Below, piece by piece: positions 48,789 to 57,366 of a stretch of 64,000 nucleotides of DNA. The first letter of the stretch is position 1; every line of letters starts with the position of its first letter. Source of the stretch: Rhizobacter terrae (GTDB lineage Bacteria > Pseudomonadota > Gammaproteobacteria > Burkholderiales > Burkholderiaceae_C); the NCBI RefSeq assembly GCF_003852895.1, contig NZ_QUSW01000003.1, positions 62,001-126,000 on the forward strand, in the 5' to 3' direction. Position numbers and translations under genes: made by a program. A model generated the notes under the pieces. That model saw only the letters and a list, made by a program, of their open reading frames with translations, was not told the DNA's origin and made no database searches.

Positions 48789-48875
48789 GGAACATGTTCC
48801 TGAGGAACGCCAACATACCCACGAATCACGCTCAATGCCACCCCCTGAGGTAGGAGGCAGGTGCTGCAGCGTTAC

Positions 48876-49937
48876 CTAGTCTGCCGGGACGCCTGCGTTC
48901 AGCAAGCCGTCCAGCGCAGCCTCCACCCTCACCGGGCTCACTTCGACGAGGCAGCGCGTATGGCCAAACCGGCATGTGCGCTCAAAGCAGGGCGAGCATT
49001 CCAGCCCCAGTTCGTCCTTGAGCCAGATCACCTGCGCCCTGCGGTTCAAGGGCGGCGTGTGCTCGGGGCTGGTGGAGCCGAACACGGCCACTTGAGGAAG
49101 GCCGAACGCAGCCGCCACATGCATCAAGCCTGAGTCGTTGCTGACCAATCCCTTGGACGCAGCAATCAAGGCCATCGCGTCCTTCAGCGAAGTCTTGCCG
49201 GCGAGTACCCGGCAGGCATCGGGCGCCATGAGCGAGATGCGGTCGCACAATTCCGCCTCCTTGCCCGAGCCAAGCAGCGCGATGGGCAGGCCGTGCTTCG
49301 CGTGCAGCGAGCGGGCGAGTTCGGCGTAGTGGTCGGCGGGCCAGCATTTGGCTGGGCCGTATTCGGCGCCGGGGGCGAAGGTGAAGAACTGGCCAGGGGT
49401 GAGTCCAACCTTGCTCGCGGCATCGGATTGGGTTTGAGGGTCGAAGTGGAGTCGGGGGATGTCTGCCCCCGCGCCATGGCCCTGCGCCGCGGCGAGAGAG
49501 GAAGACCTGGCGCCGCGACCTTCACCTTGTGCCAGCGCACTGTAGAACGCCACCATCGGCGGTCGGCCACCGGGATTCGGCAGCCGCTCGTTGAGCAGCA
49601 GCACTCGGCCTTCGCCCTGGTAGCCCACCCGCCGCGGAATGCGCGCCAGGAACGGAATCAGCGCCGACTTCAGCGAGTTCGGCAGCACATACGCCGCATC
49701 GAACTGCCCGCGCACCCCGCGCGCCACCTCGCGCCGCTTGGCCCAATCCAGCCGTCCGTGCGCGAACGGCAGGTCGATCACCCGTGTCACCTGCGGCATC
49801 GCTGCGTACACCGGCGACACCCAGGGCAAGGCGGCCACCGTGAGCGTCTCGCCACGGGCGGCCAATCGCGCCATCAGCGGCTCGCTCATCACCGCATCGC
49901 CGATCCACTGCGGCGCGATGATGAGCGATCGTGTCAT
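48876..49937 (-). CDS. waaF: ADP-heptose:LPS heptosyltransferase II
   Basis: This 353-aa GT9 enzyme reads RSLIIAPQWIGDAVMSEPLM at the start (family: WIGDAVM) and has the donor-site blocks FTFAPGAEYGPAKCWPADHY and SNDSGLMHVAAAFGLPQVAV FG (split for length). It transfers the second heptose to the LPS inner core at the cytosolic face of the inner membrane. Last gene of the run hypothetical, ilvE, zinc-ribbon, waaF. The ATG at 49937 is preferred over a GTG two codons upstream. Confidence 0.94.
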   Translation of the reverse strand: MTRSLIIAPQWIGDAVMSEPLMARLAARGETLTVAALPWVSPVYAAMPQVTRVIDLPFAHGRLDWAKRREVARGVRGQFDAAYVLPNSLKSALIPFLARIPRRVGYQGEGRVLLLNERLPNPGGRPPMVAFYSALAQGEGRGARSSSLAAAQGHGAGADIPRLHFDPQTQSDAASKVGLTPGQFFTFAPGAEYGPAKCWPADHYAELARSLHAKHGLPIALLGSGKEAELCDRISLMAPDACRVLAGKTSLKDAMALIAASKGLVSNDSGLMHVAAAFGLPQVAVFGSTSPEHTPPLNRRAQVIWLKDELGLECSPCFERTCRFGHTRCLVEVSPVRVEAALDGLLNAGVPAD

Positions 49938-49950
49938 CGGCACCGAAGGG

Positions 49951-50160
49951 TCAATGCGCGTGGCCCAGCACTTCGCCGGCCTTGAGCTTGTACACCGTGC
50001 CGCAGTACGGGCACTTGCCTTCGCCCGTGCTCGCCACGTCGATGAACACGCGCGGATGCCCGCTCCACAGCGTCATCTTGGGGTTGGGACAGAAGACCAC
50101 GCCGTGGCCTTGCAGGTCCTGGGCGGTCACCTCGACCGCGGGTTGCTTGTCGGTGCTCAT
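49951..50160 (-). CDS. zf-CHCC zinc-ribbon protein
   Basis: The 69-aa protein has the zf-CHCC pattern: HGVVFCPNPK, SGHPRVFIDV, and the knuckle CPYCGTVYKL ending LGHAH. Cys/His residues (C..H..CxxC) form a zinc site. Homologous to the small NDUFS6-like protein commonly found between ilvE and waaF in betaproteobacteria. The ATG at 50160 starts MSTDKQPAVEV. Confidence 0.9.
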   Translation of the reverse strand: MSTDKQPAVEVTAQDLQGHGVVFCPNPKMTLWSGHPRVFIDVASTGEGKCPYCGTVYKLKAGEVLGHAH

Positions 50161-50164
50161 CGAA

Positions 50165-51088
50165 TCAGACCTTGGTGAGCCATTCGGCGTACTTGGGGTT
50201 GCGTCCATTCACGATGTCGAAGAACGCGCTCTGGATCTTCTCCGTGATCGGCCCGCGCGAACCCTTGCCGAGTTCGATGCGGTCCAGTTCGCGGATGGGC
50301 GTCACTTCCGCGGCGGTGCCGGTGAAGAAGGCCTCGTCGCAGATGTAGACCTCGTCGCGGGTGATGCGCTTCTCCACGAGCTTCAGGCCCAGGTCCTGGC
50401 AGATCGCGAAGATGGTGTTGCGGGTGATGCCGTTGAGCGCGCCGGCCGACAGGTCGGGCGTGTAGACCACGCCGTTCTTGATGACGAACAGGTTTTCGCC
50501 CGCGCCTTCGCTCACGAAGCCCGAGGCGTCCAGCAGCAGCGCCTCGTCGTAGCCGTCATCCGTCGCTTCCATGTTGGCGAGGATGGAGTTGGTGTAGTTG
50601 CTCACCGTCTTGGCCTGCGTCATCGTGATGTTGACGTGGTGGCGGGTGTAGCTGGAGGTCTTCACGCGGATGCCGCGCTTCAGGCCCTCTTCGCCGAGGT
50701 AGGCGCCCCAGGCCCAGGCGGCGATCATCAGGTGGATCTTGTTGCCCTTGGGGCTCACGCCCAGCTTCTCGGAGCCGATCCAGGTCAGCGGGCGCAGGTA
50801 GCAGCTTTCGAGCTTGTTCTCGCGCACCACTTGACGCTGCGCCTCCATCACCTGTTCCAAGGTGAAGGGAATCTTCATGCGCAGGATCTTGGCGCTGTTG
50901 AAGAGCCGCTCGGTGTGTTCGCGCAGGCGAAAGATGGCTGTACCGCCGGCCGTGTTGTAGGCCCGCACGCCTTCGAAGGCGCCGCAGCCATAGTGCAGGG
51001 TGTGAGTGAGAACGTGGATCTTCGCGTCTCGCCAGTCGACGAGTTCGCCATCCATCCAGATCTTGCCGTCGCGGTCGGCCATGGACAT
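50165..51088 (-). CDS. ilvE: Branched-chain amino acid aminotransferase
   Basis: The 307-aa class IV PLP enzyme has HYGCGAFEGVRAYN, the catalytic Lys160 in MTQAKTVSNYTNS, YDEALLLDASGFVSEGAGEN and GITRNTIFAI. It interconverts Val/Leu/Ile and their 2-oxo acids. Family length matches. aaggggcaagcc precedes the ATG at 51088. It is 4 bp upstream of the zinc-ribbon gene on the same strand. Confidence 0.96.
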   Translation of the reverse strand: MSMADRDGKIWMDGELVDWRDAKIHVLTHTLHYGCGAFEGVRAYNTAGGTAIFRLREHTERLFNSAKILRMKIPFTLEQVMEAQRQVVRENKLESCYLRPLTWIGSEKLGVSPKGNKIHLMIAAWAWGAYLGEEGLKRGIRVKTSSYTRHHVNITMTQAKTVSNYTNSILANMEATDDGYDEALLLDASGFVSEGAGENLFVIKNGVVYTPDLSAGALNGITRNTIFAICQDLGLKLVEKRITRDEVYICDEAFFTGTAAEVTPIRELDRIELGKGSRGPITEKIQSAFFDIVNGRNPKYAEWLTKV

Positions 51089-51124
51089 GGCTTGCCCCTT
51101 GAATTTATTCCGAAGGGGGCGATT

Positions 51125-51523
51125 TTACGGCGCGGGGACGGCGAGCCCGGGTTCAGGGCGCTCCAGCGTCCAGCGCTGCAAGCGGCCGTTGTCGAACACC
51201 AGCGCGACGCCCGCGCCTTGCGGGTCGGTCCAGCGGTAGGTCTCGGGCACGTCGCGCACCTTCACGCCCAGGCTCCTGGTGATGGTGAGCACCTGCATGA
51301 GCGTCATGCCGACCTTCAGCCGGGCATTGAACGCATCGGTATCTTCCAGGTCGCCCATGGGCGCGCCGGCGGCGTTCTTCATCACGCGCATGGACCGGTT
51401 GAACTGCAGCAGCAGCCAGAACACGACCAGGCTGATCGCGAAGAACACGCCCTGCCAGCCATAGGCCTGCCAGGCGGTGATCACGATGAGGACCGCGAGG
51501 ATCCAGCCGATGGTCGGGTTCAT
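51125..51523 (-). CDS. Hypothetical membrane protein, 132 aa
   Basis: The protein has two N-terminal membrane segments (IGWILAVLIVITAWQAY; GVFFAISLVVFWLLLQF) and a cytosolic tail (FNARLKVGMTLMQVLTITRS; VPETYRWTDPQGAGVALVFD) that resembles SmpA/OmlA-like beta folds in its VALVFDNGRLQRW ending; that is only an impression. First gene of the ilvE-zf-waaF run. ATG at 51523; upstream in-frame codons to 51628 are not supported. Confidence 0.78.
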   Translation of the reverse strand: MNPTIGWILAVLIVITAWQAYGWQGVFFAISLVVFWLLLQFNRSMRVMKNAAGAPMGDLEDTDAFNARLKVGMTLMQVLTITRSLGVKVRDVPETYRWTDPQGAGVALVFDNGRLQRWTLERPEPGLAVPAP

Positions 51524-51591
51524 GCGGCGGATGTTATGCGGACGGGTCGGCGAGACAGATGCGCAGTTCCCACATCCGGCGCGGTCTCGTC

Positions 51592-52362
51592 TCAGGCGAA
51601 GAAACCGGTACGCAGCGCGCGGGCCCATTCAGGCCGCCCGCCATCGTCCGCCCGCCGCGCGGCGCTCTCGTGGTCGTAGGGCACGCGGCGCAGCTCGACC
51701 TGCCAACCCGCGGGCTTGCGGGTGAGCACGGCATAGCTCGCATGGGGCGAGCCGTTCTCCACGATGTGCGGATGCGGATGGTCGTCGTCGTAGGCCTGCA
51801 GGCCCACGCTGCCCGGGTTGACCACCAGCCGGCCATCCGGCAGGCGCATCACCCGCGGGATGTGCGTGTGGCCGCAGAGGATCACGCCGTGCGCCACGCC
51901 ACGCATGGCATCGCCCGCCCGCCCCTCAGCCTCGTCGAGGGTGGCCATGCGCAATCCGGGCGAGGCCGACCCCGTGAAGCCGGGCACCACCGTCTCCAGG
52001 AAATAGACGAGGTCGTTGTCCGGCGTGCCGTGGCAGCAGAACACCTCGTCGCTGAGCTGCAAGGTCTTGGGCAGGCCATGCAGCCAGTCGCGATGCACTG
52101 GGGTGACGCGCTCCACGGCGAAGGCATCCGACGCGCCCATCTTCTTCCGCGGGAAGGTCATCACCTGCCGCTCATGGTTGCCCGCGATGGTCGGCAGGTC
52201 CAGCGCCATCAAGCGGTCGGCCGTCTCGGCGATCCACAAGGGGCCGGAGAGGATGTCGCCCAGGTTCACCGTCACATCCGCGCCCACCGTCGCGATGTCC
52301 GCCAGCACGGCGTCGAGCGCGGGCAGGTTGCCGTGGATGTCGGAAATGGCAGCGATCTTCAT
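51592..52362 (-). CDS. YfcE-type metallophosphoesterase
   Basis: The 256-aa calcineurin-like phosphoesterase has the dimetal motifs ISDIHGN, NLGDILSGP, AGNHERQ, FCCHGTPDND and CGHTHIPRV. Such proteins cleave phosphodiester or nucleotide substrates; the exact one is unknown. It starts 3 bp after the radA stop on the same strand and is probably co-transcribed. Confidence 0.92.
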   Translation of the reverse strand: MKIAAISDIHGNLPALDAVLADIATVGADVTVNLGDILSGPLWIAETADRLMALDLPTIAGNHERQVMTFPRKKMGASDAFAVERVTPVHRDWLHGLPKTLQLSDEVFCCHGTPDNDLVYFLETVVPGFTGSASPGLRMATLDEAEGRAGDAMRGVAHGVILCGHTHIPRVMRLPDGRLVVNPGSVGLQAYDDDHPHPHIVENGSPHASYAVLTRKPAGWQVELRRVPYDHESAARRADDGGRPEWARALRTGFFA

Positions 52363-52365
52363 GGC

Positions 52366-53721
52366 TCACAGACTCCTGGCGAGGTCGATGGCTTGCTCGA
52401 TGCGTTCGACCGAATGGATGGTCAACCCCTCGATCGGCTTCTTGGGCGCATTCGCCTTGGGCACCACCGCCACGCTGAAACCGAGCTTGGCGGCTTCCTT
52501 CAGCCGTTCCTGCCCGCGCGGGGCGGGCCGCACCTCGCCGGCCAGGCCCACTTCGCCGAAGGCGATGAAGCCGCGCGGCAGGGGCTTGCCGCGCAGGCTG
52601 CTCTGGATTGCGAGCATGACGGCCAGGTCGGCCGCCGGCTCGCTGATGCGCACGCCGCCCACGGCGTTCACGAACACGTCCTGGTCGAAGCAGGCGATGC
52701 CGGCATGGCGGTGCAGCACGGCCAGCATCATCGCGAGGCGGTCGCGCTCCAGGCCGACGCTCAGCCGCCGCGGGCTCGGACCACCGGAGTCCACCAGCGC
52801 CTGGATTTCCACCAGCATCGGCCGCGTGCCCTCCAGCGTGACCAGCACGCAGGAGCCCGCCACCGGATCGCCATGCGTGGACAGGAAGATCGCACTCGGA
52901 TTGGCCACGCCCTTCAGGCCCTTCTCCGTCATCGCGAACACGCCGATCTCATTCACCGCGCCGAAGCGGTTCTTGATGGCACGCACCAGGCGGAAGCTCG
53001 AATGCGTGTCGCCCTCGAAGTACAGCACCGTGTCCACGATGTGCTCCAGCACGCGCGGCCCGGCCAGCGCGCCTTCCTTGGTGACGTGCCCCACCAGCAC
53101 GATGGTCGTGCCGCTGCCCTTGGCGGTTCGCGTGAGTTGCGCCGCGCACTCGCGCACCTGCGCCACCGAGCCGGGCGCGGAGCTGAGCTCCTCGGAATAG
53201 ACGGTCTGGATGGAGTCGATCACGCACACCGCCGGCTTCTCCGCATCGATGGTGGCCGTGATCTTCTCCAGGTTGATCTCCGCCAGCACGCGCACCTTGG
53301 AGCCGTCCAGGCCCAGGCGGCGCGAGCGCAAGGCCACCTGCGCCCCCGACTCCTCGCCGGTCACGTACAGCGTGGGCATGCTGCGCGACAGCGAGTCCAG
53401 CGCCTGCAAGAGCAGCGTGGATTTGCCGATGCCCGGATCGCCGCCGATCAGCACCACGCCGCCCGACACGATGCCGCCGCCCAGCACGCGGTCCAGCTCG
53501 TCGATGCCCGTGGGCTGGCGGTCCACGTCGGAGGCCTCGATCTCCGACAGCGTGGCCACGGGCTGGCTCTTCGCCAGCGACTGGAAGCGGTTCTTCGACG
53601 CCCCCTCGGCCACGGATTCCACCAAGGTGTTCCAGGCTCCGCAGCTCGGGCACTTGCCCAGCCACTTGGGAGACGTGCCGCCGCATTCGCTGCAGGTGTA
53701 GATGGATTTCTCTTTCGCCAT
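52366..53721 (-). CDS. radA: DNA repair protein RadA
   Basis: The 451-aa branch-migration ATPase has a C4 zinc finger (CSECGGTSPKWLGKCPSCGAW, cysteines 10, 13, 27, 30), Walker A GGDPGIGKST, the RadA motif KNRFG in AIKNRFGAVNEIGVFAM, and a C-terminal Lon-type domain. It processes recombination intermediates with RecA. The ATG at 53721 begins MAKEKSIYTCSECGG. Confidence 0.97.
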   Translation of the reverse strand: MAKEKSIYTCSECGGTSPKWLGKCPSCGAWNTLVESVAEGASKNRFQSLAKSQPVATLSEIEASDVDRQPTGIDELDRVLGGGIVSGGVVLIGGDPGIGKSTLLLQALDSLSRSMPTLYVTGEESGAQVALRSRRLGLDGSKVRVLAEINLEKITATIDAEKPAVCVIDSIQTVYSEELSSAPGSVAQVRECAAQLTRTAKGSGTTIVLVGHVTKEGALAGPRVLEHIVDTVLYFEGDTHSSFRLVRAIKNRFGAVNEIGVFAMTEKGLKGVANPSAIFLSTHGDPVAGSCVLVTLEGTRPMLVEIQALVDSGGPSPRRLSVGLERDRLAMMLAVLHRHAGIACFDQDVFVNAVGGVRISEPAADLAVMLAIQSSLRGKPLPRGFIAFGEVGLAGEVRPAPRGQERLKEAAKLGFSVAVVPKANAPKKPIEGLTIHSVERIEQAIDLARSL

Positions 53722-53825
53722 CGGACCATTGTCGCTGCGGGCAGGCCCGCTCCAATTAGGGATGGGCGACACCCCCAGGCAGGCGTATCACTGCTCTTCT
53801 CCAGACAACAACCGAGGAGACCGCG

Positions 53826-55619
53826 ATGCCCTTCACCTGCTTCAACCGGAACATCCCCGACGAGGCGCACGAGAAGATCCAGTCCATGGGGCCCGCGGGC
53901 GTGCAGGCCTTCGCCTTCACGCCTTCGGGCGGCTGGGTGATCGTCGTGGAAGGCGGCTACTTTGCGCGCGGCATCCCCGACGAGTGCTTCAACAAGCTGG
54001 GCGAGTTCGTCAACGCCGGCCACAAGATCCGCAGCATCGCCTTCCCGCACGAGGGCGGCAACCGCTGGGTCATCGTGACCGACAAGACCTACTACGCCCG
54101 CAACATCCCCGACGAGTGCTACGACCGGCTGGGCACGATGTGGAACGCCGGCGCGCGGCCCACCTGCATTGCCTTCCCGCCGGCGGGCGGCAACCGCTGG
54201 GCCATCCTGGCGGGCAAGTCGCTGTACTGCCGCGGCATCGACGACGAATGCTTCCAGCTGCTGTGCAACTACGCGCAGGGCCTGCGGCCCGCACAGCGCG
54301 TGGCCTTCACGCCCTCGGGCGGCTGGGTCATCCTCGCGCAGGACCGCTACTACGCCCGCCGCATCCCCGACGAGTGCTACGACAAGATGGGCGCGATCGG
54401 CGCGAACTACTTCGTCGACCAGGTGAACTTCGCCGCCAGTGGAGGCTGGTCCATCATCTCCAACACGCCCAAGGTGGCCCTGGCTGCCGACCCGCTGCGC
54501 AACTTCGAGGGCCACATCCTGCAGGTGGGCGGCCAATGGCAGAGCATCCGCGACCGCATGGCTCACTACAAGGTGCCGGGCGTGAGCCTGGCGATGGTGA
54601 AGAACAACCAGGTCGCCTGGGCCACCACCTACGGCCAGGTCGAGGCCGGCAGCAGCGACTGGGTGCATGCGGACACGGTGTTCCAGGCGGCCTCGTGCAG
54701 CAAGCCGGTCACGTCGCTGGGCTTCCTGCGGCTGGTGCAGGACGGGATCATCGGCCTCGATGACGACGTGCATCCCAAGCTCGGCTGGACGCTGACCAAG
54801 CGGCCCTGCGTGCAGGCGTCGTGGGAGGCCAAGGTCACGCTGAGGCGGCTCTTGCAGCACCGCGGCGGCATCATCGGCCGCGGCGCGACCAACCCGACGA
54901 ACTCGTGCTCGAACTTCGACGATGGCGGCGGCGGGGGCTTCGGGGGCTACCCCAACGTGTCGGGCGTGGGCGTGCCCACCACCATCGAGGTGCTCGACGG
55001 CCATTCCAACCGGGCCGGCGTGACGGTGAACTCGCACAAGGTGCAGCTGGTGTACGAGCCGGGCTCGATGTCCGCCTATTCCGGCGAAGGCTTCGTGCTG
55101 ATGCAGCAGCTGCTGGAGCACCAGCGCGGCGTGGCGCTGCGCGACTGGATGGGCGCGCACGTGCTGGCGCCGGCGGGCATGACGCGATCCTCCTACTCGC
55201 TCATCGCACCGGCCTACAGCGGGCCGCCGGCCGCGGGTCATGGGTCCAACGGCGAGGTCATCAACGGCAAGCGCAACCGCTACCCGGAGAGCTCGGCCGC
55301 GGGCCTGTACACCACCGCCAGCGACCTGTGCCGCTACGTCATCGCCATCAACCAGGGCGGCACCATCGGCGGCCAGGATCTGATCGACAGCACCCGCTAC
55401 CAGGCGATGATGAACGACTCGCTGGGCATGCCCACGGGCAACATCGGCGCCGACAGCGAATGGTTCACCCACAACGGGGCGAACGCCGGCTTCCGCTGCA
55501 TGTTCAAGGGCTACCCGAAGAAGAAGGCGGGCTTTGCGATCCTGACCAATGGGGACGCGGGCGACACGCTGTACGGCGAGATCGTGGCGGCACTGGTCAG
55601 TGCCTATTCGTTGGAGTGA
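53826..55619 (+). CDS. Beta-lactamase-fold serine hydrolase with N-terminal tandem repeats
   Basis: The 597-aa protein is of unusual architecture. Residues about 1-225 are four to five repeats of 45-50 residues, each with NIPDECYDKL-like and FTPSGGWVI-like halves and a tyrosine-arginine end (YYARRIPDE). Residues about 240-597 are a class C beta-lactamase/esterase-type domain: Ser290-x-x-Lys293 in AASCSKPV, Tyr418 in AYSGEGF, and His549-x-Gly in THNGANAGF. No signal peptide is visible, so it is either cytosolic or exported another way. Substrate unknown. It sits between radA and arfB on the opposite strand; ribosome-binding site gaggag. Confidence 0.8.
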   Translation: MPFTCFNRNIPDEAHEKIQSMGPAGVQAFAFTPSGGWVIVVEGGYFARGIPDECFNKLGEFVNAGHKIRSIAFPHEGGNRWVIVTDKTYYARNIPDECYDRLGTMWNAGARPTCIAFPPAGGNRWAILAGKSLYCRGIDDECFQLLCNYAQGLRPAQRVAFTPSGGWVILAQDRYYARRIPDECYDKMGAIGANYFVDQVNFAASGGWSIISNTPKVALAADPLRNFEGHILQVGGQWQSIRDRMAHYKVPGVSLAMVKNNQVAWATTYGQVEAGSSDWVHADTVFQAASCSKPVTSLGFLRLVQDGIIGLDDDVHPKLGWTLTKRPCVQASWEAKVTLRRLLQHRGGIIGRGATNPTNSCSNFDDGGGGGFGGYPNVSGVGVPTTIEVLDGHSNRAGVTVNSHKVQLVYEPGSMSAYSGEGFVLMQQLLEHQRGVALRDWMGAHVLAPAGMTRSSYSLIAPAYSGPPAAGHGSNGEVINGKRNRYPESSAAGLYTTASDLCRYVIAINQGGTIGGQDLIDSTRYQAMMNDSLGMPTGNIGADSEWFTHNGANAGFRCMFKGYPKKKAGFAILTNGDAGDTLYGEIVAALVSAYSLE

Positions 55620-55634
55620 GCGTTGGAGTGAGGC

Positions 55635-56030
55635 TCACTCGGCCGGCTTGCCGCGCAGGGCCTTGACCTCGCTGCGCCGGCTCTTGCCTTCGAGCCGGCG
55701 CTTCTTGGAGCCGAGCGTGGGTCGGGTTGCCCGGCGCGCCTTGGGCGGCCGGGCGAACTGGTCCACGATCTCCTGCAGCCGGCGCAAGGCGTCGGCGCGG
55801 TTCATGTCCTGGGTGCGGTGAGTCTGCGCCTTGAGCACCAGCACGCCTTCGTCGGTGATGCGCTGGTCGTTCGAGGCCAGCAGCCGGGCCTTCACGTCTT
55901 CGGGCAGGGACGACGCGGCGATGTCAAAGCGCAGGTGGATGGCGCTGGACACCTTGTTGACGTTCTGCCCGCCCGCGCCCTGGGCGCGGATGGCCGTCAG
56001 CTCGACCTCGGCGGGATCGATGGTGGGCAT
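55635..56030 (-). CDS. arfB: Alternative ribosome-rescue factor ArfB
   Basis: The 131-aa protein has a release-factor-type domain with the peptidyl-hydrolase motif GAGGQNVNKV and a C-terminal basic tail (RATRPTLGSKKRRLEGKSRR) that enters the empty mRNA channel, so it is ArfB/YaeJ rather than a full release factor. It rescues stalled ribosomes. The ATG at 56030 is taken from the family start MPTIDPAEVELTAI; the frame is open to 56051. It is 4 bp downstream of alr in the same direction. Confidence 0.95.
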   Translation of the reverse strand: MPTIDPAEVELTAIRAQGAGGQNVNKVSSAIHLRFDIAASSLPEDVKARLLASNDQRITDEGVLVLKAQTHRTQDMNRADALRRLQEIVDQFARPPKARRATRPTLGSKKRRLEGKSRRSEVKALRGKPAE

Positions 56031-56034
56031 GGAT

Positions 56035-57141
56035 TCACGGTTCGCCGACAACCTGTGTCGGCACCCGCAGCGCGAGCGCGCACATCAGCTCGTAGCCCAC
56101 CGTGCCGGCGGCATGCGCCACCTCGTCGATGGACAGCACGCTGCCGTTGGGCCCGCGGCCCCACAGCGTGGCCAGGCTGCCGATGCGGGCCTGGGGCACA
56201 GGCGTCAGGTCCACCGTCACCATGTCCATGGACACCCGTCCGACCAGACGCGTGCGAATACCGTCCACCAGCACCGGAGTGCCGGTGGGCGCCAGGCGGG
56301 GGTAGCCGTCTGCATAGCCGCAGGCCACGACGCCGATGCGCATGGGCCGGTCGGCGGTGAAGGCGCTGCCGTAGCCCACGGTGCTGCCGGCGTTCAGCGC
56401 CTGGATGCCGATGAGCTCGGCCTGCAAGGTCATGGTGGGCTGCAAGTCCCAGTGCGCGATGTCGTGCACCGGGAAGTCGGGCGAGGAGCCGTAGCTCATG
56501 ATGCCCGGGCGGATCCAGTCGCCGCGCACCTCGGCCGATTCGCCCGCGAAGCGCAGCGTGGCCGCGCTGTTGCACAGCGAGCGCTCGCCCGGCAGGTCGC
56601 GCGTGGCCGCCTCGAAGGCAGCGAGCGCTTCGTGAACGCCGCGTTCGCCGTCGGCATCCGCGAAATGGGTCATGAGGGTGATGCCGTCCACCTGCGTGAG
56701 GCCTGACAGCCGCAGCCACGCCGCGCGGTAGGCCGCGGGCGGGAATCCCAGGCGGTTCATGCCGCTGTTGAGCTTGAGGAAGACCTGGTGCGGCCACTGG
56801 GTCTTGTGGGCGGCCAGCCAGTCGATCTGCTCCTCGCGGTGCACGGTGTGCCACAGGTTCAGCCGGGAGCAGGTCTCCAGGTCGCGGGCGTCGAAGCAGC
56901 CTTCCAGCATCAGGATGGGCCCGCGCCAGCCCAGGGCCCGGATCCGCTCGGCCTCGGCGAAGTCCAGCAGCGCGAAGCCGTCGGCGCCTTGCAGCCCGGC
57001 GTAGGCACGCTCGATGCCATGGCCATAGGCATTGGCCTTGACCACCGCCCAGACCTTCGCGTCGGGGGCAGCCCGGCGTGCCCGGGCAATGTTGTGCGCA
57101 AGCGCGTCGGTGTGGATCAGGGCTTCGATCGGGCGGGGCAT
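56035..57141 (-). CDS. alr: Alanine racemase
   Basis: The 368-aa PLP enzyme has the Schiff-base Lys35 in [10 protein letters not shown], the catalytic-tyrosine region [20 protein letters not shown], and [20 protein letters not shown]. It makes D-alanine for peptidoglycan. Start is the ATG at 57141 ([14 protein letters not shown]); a TTG two codons upstream is rejected. Divergent from lplT. Confidence 0.96.
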   Translation of the reverse strand: MPRPIEALIHTDALAHNIARARRAAPDAKVWAVVKANAYGHGIERAYAGLQGADGFALLDFAEAERIRALGWRGPILMLEGCFDARDLETCSRLNLWHTVHREEQIDWLAAHKTQWPHQVFLKLNSGMNRLGFPPAAYRAAWLRLSGLTQVDGITLMTHFADADGERGVHEALAAFEAATRDLPGERSLCNSAATLRFAGESAEVRGDWIRPGIMSYGSSPDFPVHDIAHWDLQPTMTLQAELIGIQALNAGSTVGYGSAFTADRPMRIGVVACGYADGYPRLAPTGTPVLVDGIRTRLVGRVSMDMVTVDLTPVPQARIGSLATLWGRGPNGSVLSIDEVAHAAGTVGYELMCALALRVPTQVVGEP

Positions 57142-57366
57142 GAGCAATTCTGACGCACCCGCGTCCGCGGGGGTATGACTTGCCAGGGAGCTGCCATGAC
57201 CCGCATGCTATAACCCGCGCCGCGGGGAGACATACCGGCGACCCGGGAGACATCGTTTGTTGAAGCGGCAGTTGGCGTTGGAAAACAGTCCGGGATCGGG
57301 ACGCAGAGTCGGGAAGAAGGCTGAACCGGCCAAGCGCGGTCCAGCCCGTGGGGCGCCAGGAGTCGA

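Noticed and set aside
47270-48870. Mobile element or prophage remnant
   Set aside because: Composition shifts, but no transposase, integrase, terminal repeat or phage gene is visible.
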